Part shown: in pieces, positions 1 through 9,310 of the stretch
Layout: every line of letters begins with the position of its first letter
Numbering within the stretch: the first letter of the stretch is position 1
Origin: Sycobia sp. Sy_11
Lineage: Eukaryota > Arthropoda > Insecta > Hymenoptera > Epichrysomallidae
Assembly: GCA_018907035.1 (NCBI GenBank)
Contig: JACCIC010000176.1
Location: 254,501-318,500, forward strand
Direction: 5' to 3'
Length of the DNA: 64,000 nt
Made by a program: the position numbers and the translations under genes
The notes under the pieces: model-generated
The model's input: the letters and a program-made list of their open reading frames with translations, nothing else
Told to the model about the DNA's origin: nothing
The model's database searches: none

Positions 1-101
1 TGAGCGTCGTTATATGAATCAGTTATGAAAGTTATGTATATAAATATAATTATTTCGATCAGGTTCGGGCTAATATAAAACTTAGTGTTTTTATTTCACA
101 A

Positions 102-135
102 CGTTTCGTCGACAGGTAGTGTGAACCTCTTCAGG
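102..135 (-). ncRNA. Hammerhead-like core (degenerate) of PLE subfamily B
   Basis: On the minus strand the sequence runs CTGAAGAG, a variable segment, then GAAACG. This resembles the hammerhead core CUGAUGA...GAAA reported in Penelope-like elements, with one change in the first block. It sits downstream of the GIY-YIG reading frame, as in the other copies of the window. Stem II is not clean, so activity is doubtful. Confidence 0.4.
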
Positions 136-379
136 TACTTTAATAAAAATAATATTCAAATAATTAAATATCAAAATTATAGAACAGTGAGAAATACAGT
201 ACAATAAATAAATCAACACTTGCAATTAAATTTAAGCAAACGCTAAGCTAAGACGTTCTAAGTCAAACTGATGAAAATTTGAATATTGACAATGTCAAAG
301 TTGATAAGTCAATAACGATCACATAAACATAAGAAATCAAGTACTAATTATAAAATTTTAAATCAAAATATATTCTAAA

Positions 380-706
380 TTATAAAAATGAGATTATGTC
401 TGAATATATTTTGCTAAGAAATAGCGTGTCTTCTTTTTTATTAACAGTGTATTTAATATTACGTTGTATAAAAAGCATTTCAGACAAAGAGCGTTTTTTA
501 AAATTATTGTCAATATCTAATATATTTACATTATTGCAATTAAAGGTGTGTGTATAATCTTTATATTGTATATTAACAACAGCGTCAGAATTGTTATTTT
601 TTTTATGTTCGTTAATACAATCTTTTAAGTTTCGCTTAGTTTCACCTATATATATTTCATCACAATTTTTACAATTAATTTTATATACTACTCCAGTTTT
701 TTCCAA
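380..706 (-). pseudogene. PLE GIY-YIG endonuclease domain fragment
   Basis: This is an open frame of 108 codons for the C-terminal endonuclease domain of a Penelope-like protein. It shows GVVYKINCKNC near residue 5, then YIGET and R/K-rich ...INEHK. These are the GIY and YIG motifs with the CX2C pair between them, followed by the conserved glutamate. In this family the domain is thought to nick the target DNA that primes reverse transcription. The frame opens inside the domain, because upstream sequence has lost the frame, so it is a remnant and not a start. It lies downstream of the RT fragment at 939-1210 in the expected order. Confidence 0.75.
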
Positions 707-938
707 TTTTTTTTTTTGTCTTTTCCTAATTTTATGATATTATTGAGTTTATTATTAATTGGCACTGTTGAGATATTAAATTTTTTCAATTTTTTAGAAC
801 AGTTTTAAAAAAGGGGGGATTAATAAAAGGTAACGGTATAATAGTTAAACGAGATCTATTATTATTTTCGTTATAAACCATATTCAAATTATTCTGATTA
901 TTATTATTTTTATTATGGTATATCTAATATAATTTTTG

Positions 939-1210
939 CTATATTTTATGTTTATCGTAAAATTGAGGAGAGTAACCGTTTTTTTGTAAAATATTTTTTA
1001 CTACATTAATGTTCTTCTTATAAAAACTATTGTGTGATAATAACAAAGCTCTGTCAATAAAATTAAAAATAATACTTCTTTTTTGTTGAATGGAGTGATT
1101 AGAAGTAAATTGTAAAATTCTATTCCAAGAAATCGGTTTTTGGTACCAATCAGTAATAAGGTATTCGTTTTTTCTAATAATAGTAATTTCTAATATCGTT
1201 CGGCCATCTA
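939..1210 (-). pseudogene. PLE reverse-transcriptase C-terminal fragment
   Basis: A 95-codon open frame has a middle part matching the segment after the YVDD motif in the intact-looking PLE frames of this window: ILEITIIRKNEY, then DWYQKPISWNR, then FIDRALLLSH. The first dozen or so residues have no PLE match, and the similarity starts near 1205, which marks the truncation point. It belongs with the GIY-YIG fragment at 380-706. The linker between them carries stops and frame changes. Confidence 0.65.
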
Positions 1211-1694
1211 TTGCGGCATCGGTCAAAAACTATTTGGAGAATAGGGGATGAGAAATTCGGCCTTACCTGCCTTACAGTTCGAACTTGGTACCATCTGACT
1301 ACCACTTATTTCGATCAATGTAGAAAGCTGTTACGAGAATACGCTTCAGTTCAGTAGAGGGAATCAAAAATTGGCTCGATACGTTCTTGGGCTCGAAAGA
1401 CGAGAAATTTTTTTTAGTCCATAATTCATAAATCATCGGAAAGATGAGAAAAAAGTTATAGCTTCCAATGGATGATACTTTGAATAAAGGATATGTAACC
1501 ATGTTTTCATAAGAAACACGATTAAAACTTACTCCTATACCTGATAGATAAAAAAAATGAATTTCTATAATAATGCCTTTTAATTATAAAATATAATAAT
1601 TAAAGAACTTTCTTTGCGTTTAACCATAAGAATATAGGTTTATTAAATTTTTAAGATAAAAAACAAAATTTGGATATTATAAAAACAAAATTAT
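1211..1694. other. Unclassified stretch between two PLE relics
   Basis: A minus-strand open frame (1299-1502, 67 codons) lies here. I do not recognise its product, and its composition (many F, Y, K) does not favour a conserved protein. The rest is AT-rich. It may be a scrap of another transposon, but nothing names one. Confidence 0.3.
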
Positions 1695-1783
1695 AATGAC
1701 AGTCAGACTGTCCTTATTTTTATGTTAGTAAAGTGTAATCTGACTGTCCCCACCACCCTTACCTAATTGAAGACGTAGTCCAC

Positions 1784-1813
1784 CGTTTCGAGCTCGCTAC
1801 GGCTCCTCAACAG
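1784..1813 (-). ncRNA. Hammerhead-like ribozyme core, mutated copy
   Basis: On the minus strand the sequence is CTGTTGAGGAGCC, then GTAGCGAGCTC, then GAAACG. It matches the cores at 27.5, 46.9, 48.0 and 56.1 kb except that CTGATGA has become CTGTTGA, a change in the conserved core that should weaken cleavage. The GAGC/GCTC stem is intact. Confidence 0.55.
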
Positions 1814-2181
1814 GAACTAAACTAAACCTTATATTCTAATCTGTATTTACCCTATCCCAAGTACTAAATTTAGTACATTAAATATAAAATCCCCCTCTAC
1901 ACAAAATGTTCAACACCGATCATTTTAATAAGGAATGATAAATGTTATCTAATTTACTAGACTCTAACATTAAATTTACATTATTTTAATTCTTGGAAAT
2001 GTGAATACTTTCAAGACTCTCCCTTTGGTACTTATTATTAATATCATGCTCTAAAATAACCACATCCACAAAATCAAAAGAATGTAAAAACTTTAATTCC
2101 AATATAAAACTTTAACTCTGTTTAAACTTTAATTTTGTTTCCGAAATAGTGATGTGAATTAAAATCTAAAAACCTACCCGA

Positions 2182-2882
2182 CTAAGTAGGTTTTCTATAC
2201 CAATTAAGATTCACTTTATTATTACTAGATCTAATGACATTAATGTCGAAAAAATTCAACGGATTGTTGACTTTAAACTTCTTTGTAAATTTAATTCTGT
2301 CATGTACAGAATTAAAAATATCCACCATTTCGTTCATAAAAACTTCTGGAACAATTGTAAAGATATCATGAACATATCTCTTAAATATCATTGGTTCAAA
2401 AACTAAATCTGACAAAGCAATACTTTCTAATTTTTCTATACCTAAATTTGCTATAACCAGTGACAAAGATGACCCTATTGGACATCCGTATTTTTGTTCA
2501 TAAAATTTATTATTAAACGAAAAATTGTGTTATTAAAAACAAAAATAATTGCTTTAATAAATTCATTCATTGTTAATTTTATATGTAAATTAATTTCATG
2601 CGATTTTTCTAGTATAATAACATTTAACAATTCTAAAAGTACATTTGTAAATAAAGATACCGCATCCAATGAATTCATCTTGTAGTTTTTCGGTATAATA
2701 ATATCTTTCATTTCATTTTAAGAACACCAACTATCTTTAATATAAGAATTAGTTTTTTCCAACTATCTTAATCAATATATTAGATAAAAATCTGACAATA
2801 TTATAATTTGGGAAATTTAGAGACGATATTATTATTCTAAATGTCAGTTTTTCTTTATGAATCTTGGGAAGCCCGATATAGC
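2182..2882 (-). pseudogene. PLE reverse-transcriptase pseudogene
   Basis: Two adjoining open pieces, 2475-2711 and 2182-2466, plus more decayed sequence up to 2882, cover the palm domain of a Penelope-like RT. Visible parts are SLDAVSLFTNV (first catalytic aspartate), VIANLGIEKLESIAL, and KRYVHDIFTIV. The last should read YVDD, so the second catalytic motif is damaged (D to H). The frame then ends in NWYRKPT. It is inactive by frame break, motif loss and 5' truncation. Confidence 0.75.
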
Positions 2883-3228
2883 TAAAACAATAATATATGA
2901 ACATCAGTATAGTTTACGAAGTATGAATGGTACATCCAGGCTAAAAGAACATAGTTTAAACTTGTTACATTCTTTTGATTTTGAAAATGTAAACATTTTA
3001 GAACAAGGTATTAAAAATAATGAGACATAAAAGAGAAAGGTTGTTCTTTATTAACATAGAATAGTGTTTTTATTATATTTATTTTTCATTTTTATTATTT
3101 AATATAATTTATTGTAGTAATAAGTTTTATTTCAGATTCTTCGGGGGTGAATATAAACAAGGAAAGTCTGACTGCCATTACTTTAGCTAATATATTGTAT
3201 TATAAAGACTAATATTATATTATAAAGA
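2883..3228 (+). mobile_element. Plus-strand PLE 3' fragment (endonuclease tail and 3' end)
   Basis: Translation from 2883 gives IIYEHQYSLRSMNG, then LKEHSLNLLHSFDF and NVNILEQGIKNN, the C-terminal half of the GIY-YIG domain. It is closest to the relic at 59.4-59.6 kb. Downstream, near 3135-3185, lies the conserved 3' segment with GGGGGTGAATATAAACAAGG and the dyad. It is joined head to head to the minus-strand copy at 2882. It includes no start and no catalytic motif. Confidence 0.65.
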
Positions 3229-3230
3229 CT

Positions 3231-3840
3231 GTATTGCATAAATAATAATTTATAATATATCTTTATTCGCACAATTTGTGGAAAAATATTTTATCCCGAT
3301 TTAATTACTTTAATTACGGTATCTATTTTTAAAATAAATTGAAACCAAAAAAGCTTCTTAAGACTGTAAATAATACTTTAAATTATCAATTTAAAGTCAT
3401 GTTTTTAATATATTAGTAAGCTAAAAACTATATATTTTGTAAAAATTGGATATAGAATTTTAACTCCTTAATTCGATCATTACTGTATAATTTTTTAAGT
3501 AAATGAATATGAAAAATATATATACAGTAAACTAAACTATTAGAAATAATGTAATGTATAAGAAAGGTAAAAGATATTCAATAACAGAAAAAAAAACTCA
3601 ATACCAACTACTAAAATACAGAATATAGAATTGACAGAATGATGTAATTCTATAAAATATTCTCAAAATTTTCGCATAATTTTTTATATATACAATAATT
3701 ACAATATCATTTTAAAGGTAGAATATTTGCATCAAATAATTCAACAAAAGGTAAAAAAATGTATAAATTTTAAAGTATTACACACTATACAAAGTTCCAA
3801 AAATATTTGTAGACTGAGTTTAAAATTAATTCCTAAAAAA
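3231..3840. repeat. Left arm of a long inverted repeat
   Basis: This arm is the reverse complement of 4896-5437. Matching landmarks include GTATTGC at the outer edge, CTTCTTAAGACTGTAAATA, the segment around GACAGAATGATGTAATTC, and AACTTTGTATAG near the inner edge. The match is visible over more than 500 bp with indels. The arms enclose a mariner relic. No open frame is seen in the arm. Confidence 0.8.
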
Positions 3841-4725
3841 TTGTATGAAAATGGAAATGTTTAAGATGACGAACGATCCGGACGCTCAAGCACATCAAGA
3901 ACCGATGAAAACGTGAAAAAAGTGAAAGAAATGGTTATGAATGATCGCCGAATCACAATCACAGAAGTTGCTGATGATGTTCACATATCAGTTGGTTCAT
4001 GCTATGAAATGCTTTCGGATGTTTTGGATATGAAACGTGTCGCAACAAAATTTGTTCCAAAATTGTTGAATTTCCAACAAAATCAGCGGCGAATGGAAGT
4101 TGCTCAGGAGTTGCTAGATGAAGTTAATAACGATACATAACTACTAAAACGTGTTATAAAAGATGACGAATCATGGGTTTACAGATATGATGTCGAAACT
4201 AAGGCTCAATCGTCCCAGTGGAGGCATTCTGAATCGCCAAGACGGAAAAGCCTCGACAAGTGCGGTCGAATGTGAAGATTATCTCACTGTGTTCTTCGAT
4301 TTTAATGGCATAGTGCATCATGAAGTTTTACTACAAGGTCAAACAATCAATAAGAAGTACTACCTACAAGTTCAACGCCATTTGCGTTAAGTAATCTGAA
4401 AAAAACGCCCGGAAAACAAAACCTTAAGAATGCCTCAACCTCCATATTTGCTAGATATGGTCCATCTGACTTTTTTCTATTTCTAAAAATAAAGAGAACA
4501 TTAAAAGGCCGTCGTTTTACAAGCATGGACGACATTAACAGCGAATCGCTGAAGAGCTAAAGCTATTACAAACATCAAGGATTGGAAAAAGCGTTCGCAC
4601 AAATGCATTATATCCAAGAGGGATTACTTTGAAGGGGACAAAATAGATATTGATTAATTAATAAATATTTTTATCATAAAAAGAAAATTCTCATTATTAT
4701 TTGAACACACCTCGTACATATATAT
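3841..4725 (+). pseudogene. Mariner transposase pseudogene (cecropia-like), internally deleted
   Basis: Translation shows DDERSGRSSTSR-like sequence, then ENVKKVKEMVMNDRRITI, then KFVPKLLNFQQNQRR. After that come VIKDDESWVYRYDVETKAQ with the first catalytic aspartate, FFDFNGIVHHE, YYLQV, RMPQPPY and KCIISKRDYFEGDK at the C-terminus. These are hallmarks of a mariner transposase of about 345 residues. The N-terminal helix-turn-helix is missing, the stretch carrying the second catalytic aspartate (HDNAPAH-type) is deleted near 4405, and several stops interrupt it. The right end near 4705-4725 (TTTGAACACACCTCGTA) looks like a terminal repeat. No matching left terminus is present. Confidence 0.85.
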
Positions 4726-4801
4726 CGAAGTGCACGGTAGCGCGATGTAGGCAAGTTAGCTTACACATATGAAGAGAAAATATTATATGAATATACATTT
4801 G

Positions 4802-4804
<3 letters not shown>

Positions 4805-4845
<41 letters not shown>
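4805..4845. repeat. (TA)n microsatellite
   Basis: About 40 bp of uninterrupted AT dinucleotides, in the spacer of the long inverted repeat just downstream of the mariner relic. Confidence 0.95.
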
Positions 4846-4847
<2 letters not shown>

Positions 4848-4895
4848 GCGTGATGTGTATGTATTTTATATACAAAATATAGTTCGATACCTACA

Positions 4896-5437
4896 CTTTT
4901 TAGGAATTCATTTTAAACTCAGTTTACAAATATTTTTGGAACTTTGTATAGCGTTTTATACTTTAAAATGATATTGTAATTATTGTATATATAAAAGATT
5001 ATGCGAAAAGTTTGAGAATATTTTATAGAATTACATCATTCTGTCAATTCTATGTTCTGTATTTTAATAGTTGGTGTTAGCGTTTTTTCTATTATCGAAA
5101 ATCTTTTAACTTTCTCATACATTATATTATTTATAATAGTTTAGTTTATTTTATATATATTCTTCATATTCGTTTACTTAAAAAATTATACAGTAATGAT
5201 AGAATTAAGGAATTCAAATTCCATATCCAATTTTTACAAAATGTATAGTTTGTAGTTTACTAAAATATTTAAAAAATTCCTTCAAATTTATACTGTAAAG
5301 TATTATTTACAGTCTTAAGAAGTTTTTTTGGTTTCAGTTTTTTTTTTTAAATAGATATGGTAATTAAGTCAACATAAAATATTATTCCCAAAATTGCATG
5401 AATAAAGATATATTTTAAATTATTATTTACGCAATAC
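4896..5437. repeat. Right arm of a long inverted repeat
   Basis: This is the reverse complement of 3231-3840. It starts inside at TAGGAATT and ends outside at GCAATAC. The right arm is somewhat shorter than the left because of deletions. No coding potential is seen. Confidence 0.8.
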
Positions 5438-5820
5438 ATCTGAAAATGCACTCTCAAGAGTGGGCAGGCTTGGCAGCGACTGGCCGCGGCGGGGCGCCAG
5501 TTCACGGCAGCTAGAAAGTCGTCTTGCCTTGTTATATGCGCTATGGCGATCTCTCCTTATTATCTCTAATTTCGACCCGACAATAGTTTTACACTGAAAC
5601 ACAGATCTCGGATACTTCAAAGAAGTTGATTACAAAAGATAATGCGATACTCGTTAAGCAGATCTTAAGATTGTCGCGTCCAGCGATGATTCAAAAAATT
5701 TTTAGCCAGCGTGTATGGTGCGCCGAATCGTGCTCTCCCAAAGACGGGGGAAGGCAAATTCGAGAATTCGGGACTTCAACTTCTCGAAATTCCTTAGGGC
5801 AACCCCCGGGAAAATCGAGT

Positions 5821-5876
<56 letters not shown>

Positions 5877-6020
5877 TGGCTATATACAATGTCTCGGCCG
5901 AAGGTCAAGAGACTGAGTTGCTCACGCCTCGCCCGAGTAATAAAACTCGGAACAGATGCGGCCGTATAGCCTGACTGACCGTAAGAGAGCGAAATTTCCA
6001 ATTCTACAAAGTGCATGTTG
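5438..6020. other. Unclassified, higher-GC stretch with a (TA)n tract
   Basis: This segment has more GC than its surroundings. Short open frames exist on both strands (5423-5620 minus; 5626-5969 plus; 5702-6016 minus) but overlap each other. The last ones run through a (TA)25 tract at 5825-5874, where they encode a meaningless Ile-Tyr repeat. I recognise no protein. It could be a promoter, an untranslated region or an unrecognised repeat. Confidence 0.35.
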
Positions 6021-7177
6021 TTCAGGGGAATGATACTTATCAGGAAAACCCTAATCCAGAAGGATTTGATGGAAATTTACAGTTTTTACTGAAAAAACTT
6101 GTAGCGTAAACAGGGCCTCGACGAGCCATACTTATATAACACGAAATAGTAAAGTTTTTTTCAAGGAATTTACTTTCTTGTGTGAATTGAGAGGCTGAGA
6201 AGCAGGATGATTATCAATACAGCAAGTAGAATCGATAAGCAAAGTATTTATTTGTTCTTATTTTCAATAGAGGTGATATAAGTATCTGTCTGTATGTATA
6301 TGGTGTGATTAACCCTTTTGCAAGCCAACAATAAATATTATTAGTTCCAGCAAATGCACGCCTTTTCTCAATTTATACGACTCTGTTATATGCAAGAAAA
6401 GCTAGTGAAAGTGCCAGTAGTTATAGCACATATACAAGGTTAACGACTGTCTGCTATGCAAGGCATATAGTACACATATAATTTATTAGTTCAACTGTAG
6501 TAGATATAGGTGAAAATTTAAAACCATCGAAAGTGTGGGAAGAAATGGGAATTTTCTGGCCCAACAAAGCTTATTAGATCGTGTGAACTACAACAATGGT
6601 GGACATTAAATTCGGAATTATTTATAAATAATTACCCATTTTTGCAAAAAATACTTTGAGGGTATTTTATATCACGTGAAGGTCTCTGGGTCTCATCGTA
6701 TACAGCCACACAGAACTGGTTGTAAGTATCACATTTATACTGAAAAATACTTTAACAATAAGTATTAGGAAAGGCAAAATAACTGAAAGTTAACATGCAA
6801 TAAATAATTAACACTTGCACAGAAAGGGAATAGTGCTGGATAGCTGTCATAGAAACAATGTATATGTAAAAATACGCTTTTACTATCAAGTAAGATTTGA
6901 AAACAAATGTAGTAATAAAAATTTATTAAGAACACCAGACAATAATAATATTAACAAATTTACAATAGATAAGACAATAAATAAATAAACAGTTGAACAA
7001 ACAAGCTTTTTATCAATTACACTTTTGAAATTGGATTCCTATTCTTTTTTTAAACGATTAAAACTACAGAAACAGAAATAGATGGTAAGCTATTTACAAA
7101 AATTTTTTTCCAATTATATAAATAGATAAACACATAAATAATATTGTAATTGATAGGTGGTTCACATGGTAAGTCTG

Positions 7178-7238
<61 letters not shown>

Positions 7239-8479
7239 GAAAACAGGGCATGCTTGTACGAGGTAGATAAATTTGAACAGTTATGAGGTCATGGAAGAGA
7301 TATATTGAGAATATAAAATAATAATAACAACTATTTAACATTAAGAATATTACAAATAAATTTTCTTTTAAGAAACAAAGTTCTCATATGATTTGAAATC
7401 AAACCTCCAAGTTCTTTCTTTCCTTCAAGAAGGACATCAAAGAGTAACAAGCTTGGTAGCAAATCTACATGTATTAATTAAATAATTAACAAGTGATGAA
7501 ATAACAAACAATTTAAATAATAATTAACAATAAATAATAAAAAGTCAACATAACTGGAAGAAAATTGTTAGAGCATCTGTATAACTAGATGGCACACCAG
7601 TAAAGGATAACTATTCAAAACATGAACAATATAAATAATTAATAATAAATAAATAAATAAATAAATAATAGGCAATTCAGAAAATAGTCAAATAAGCTAT
7701 GTATTTCACATTCTTAAAGAGCAAACTAGAAAAACAAACTTGGACATAACTTTTTTTTTTACAACTAATAAACAAAAATAAACATTTTTTTTTGCATATA
7801 AAAAAAATTTTTTTTTCTGGTATAGTTGGAACTAAAAAGCAGTTTACCAGAATTCTCCATAATGTTGACAAACTTTCTTTTTTCAATTTTAGTTTACTTT
7901 TCCTTCATGATATTTGAGATATATCATGAGGAACTAAGAACTACAGTGCAAACATATAATAACAATAAATTAACATATAACCATTGACGCCTTCTTTTAG
8001 AACCAAAATATTACAAGAACACAGATACAATGAAAATAGTAAAAATATTAATTAATAACAAAAGTAATAAATAATAGACTCTACTAATGAATAAATAATA
8101 ATAAAGGCAAATAAAAATAAAACCTACCCTGAGTGAAGGTACATTACTTTAAGAAAACAAATTTACTTTAAAATAACAAAGACTGATAGATATAACTCAT
8201 AAATAAATCTACGTATATAAAATCTAATTTCTCTCAGAATTAATAAGTCTGATAGTAGAAGTGTATATAAACTAAATCGACGATGCAGTATCTAATTATA
8301 TGAATTTATAATAAATACGTAAAATTTTAACTAGTCATAAGATATAAATAACGTTTTTTAACCATGTAACAAACAAAAAACAAATTTTTTTCTTGTTGTG
8401 CTTTAATAAACCATCGAAATAGAAGCAAAACCATCAACAAGCCACGCAGTGCCGACGAAGAAAGAAGGCTACAAGCCTC
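6021..8479. other. AT-rich stretch without a recognisable gene
   Basis: This is low-complexity AT-rich DNA with many AATAAATAA runs, a (TA)n tract at 7181-7234 and an (AATA)n tract near 7637-7669. A 69-codon minus-strand frame at 7677-7886 is mostly poly-F/K low complexity and is not credible. No transposon motif was seen. Confidence 0.5.
7181..7234. repeat. (AT)n microsatellite
   Basis: 54 bp of pure AT dinucleotide repeat. Confidence 0.95.
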
Positions 8480-8760
8480 TTCGTGGAAATGTCACCAGAT
8501 CAACTACTACAAGAAGCCAGACAACAAAATATAAAAACTAATGATGACATCGAAACAGTTCGGGACAGATTAGTCCGACGGGAGCTACGGCAACTTTTTT
8601 GAAAAAACGCTCCCGAGTGGCATCAGGTGAACGACGAAGTTCATCCATATATTTCGGCTATATCAGAGGTCGTAAACGCCACAGAAATTACTGCAGCAGA
8701 CAAGATGAAAGTAGATGAACAGCTGTTACTAAAACGGTAGACGCGTAAAATGCCGCAACT
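8480..8760 (+). pseudogene. Gag-like fragment of a gypsy element
   Basis: Translation from about 8489 gives MSPDQLLQEARQQ, then TNDDIETVRDRLVRREL, then after an in-frame stop PEWHQVNDEVHPYI. The leucine-spaced pattern resembles the SAP-like N-terminal part of the gypsy-2 Gag at 28.6 kb. Two stops and the lack of anything downstream mark it as a scrap. Assignment rests on pattern likeness only. Confidence 0.4.
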
Positions 8761-9310
8761 CAGTATAACCCCCCCCCAAAAACAAAGGTCACTCAGTTCT
8801 GCCTTGTTGCTCATAAACATTCCCGGTCGCGCCTAGCTTTCGCTTTATCGGCCGGTTGTGCTCCAGAGCTTTGCGTTATTGCTATATATCTTTTCTTATT
8901 GATCTGTACATCGTTGTGACTGTTGTGAACCTATAGTTTATAGTGGGTTCCGAACCACTTTTATTGCACTATGCATTTCCAGACTAGAGCTGGTTGCCAG
9001 TGTATAGCCTGACTTTTCATTATTGCTAATTGTGTATTTACAGTGTGCAGACCAGTGTATAGTGCTGGTCTGCTTATTTAGGAATCTAGATTGGTGTATG
9101 TATAAATATATTGCCATTATAATTTGGTTCGGTATCTTGATTTGCGCTTTTGTGGACAGTGCACGGCGCCAGTCAGCTATGTTTGTGTATATGCTTTATA
9201 AAATTTATTTTATTCGTATATGATCCTTCTTTGTGTTTATTGTCTGTAACAACTGCCAGTTCCCTACCTACCTAATCAGGTTCCTCTATTAAATCTGCTT
9301 CCAGCAGATG
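8761..9310. other. Non-coding stretch, partly the 3' untranslated region of the LINE
   Basis: This lies downstream of the minus-strand LINE ORF2 stop (9311). An AATAAA on the minus strand near 9235 may mark the LINE 3' end. The rest, to 8761, holds no recognised frame. A run of C (8769-8777) is followed by moderately GC-rich DNA of unknown origin. Confidence 0.35.

Larger units (their letters stand above)
60..1210 (-). mobile_element. Penelope-like element relic, subfamily B
   Basis: This is a minus-strand relic of a GIY-YIG-bearing Penelope-like retroelement. Reading on the minus strand, a reverse-transcriptase C-terminal piece (1210-939) is followed by a decayed linker, a GIY-YIG piece (706-380), a 3' untranslated stretch and a hammerhead-like core near 102-135. 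The protein pieces align residue by residue with the better copies at 47 and 56 kb (for example DWYQKP against NWYRKP) but are clearly more diverged, so this is a separate subfamily. The element is 5'-truncated near 1210, where homology stops. The exact 3' end is not resolved. Confidence 0.75.
1695..2882 (-). mobile_element. Penelope-like element relic, subfamily A, 5'-truncated
   Basis: From the minus-strand 3' end this copy contains a dyad (ACAGTCAGACTGT) near 1700, a second dyad near 1735, a hammerhead-like core (1784-1813), a C-terminal remnant and then RT sequence. It ends at the motif equivalent to YGLPKIHK near 2870. The region between the dyads is shorter than in the 46 and 56 kb copies. 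At 2882 it meets a plus-strand PLE piece head to head, the same general arrangement seen elsewhere in the window. Confidence 0.8.

Noticed and set aside
1299..1502. Minus-strand 67-codon frame as a mariner C-terminus
   Set aside because: No mariner end motif could be aligned; left unclassified.
5626..6016. Overlapping open frames of 84-104 codons on both strands with an Ile-Tyr repeat
   Set aside because: They are read out of a (TA)25 tract; a dinucleotide repeat is open in several frames and the flanks show no protein motif.
7677..7886. 69-codon minus-strand frame
   Set aside because: Made largely of poly-A/T runs giving Phe/Lys strings; no conserved motif.
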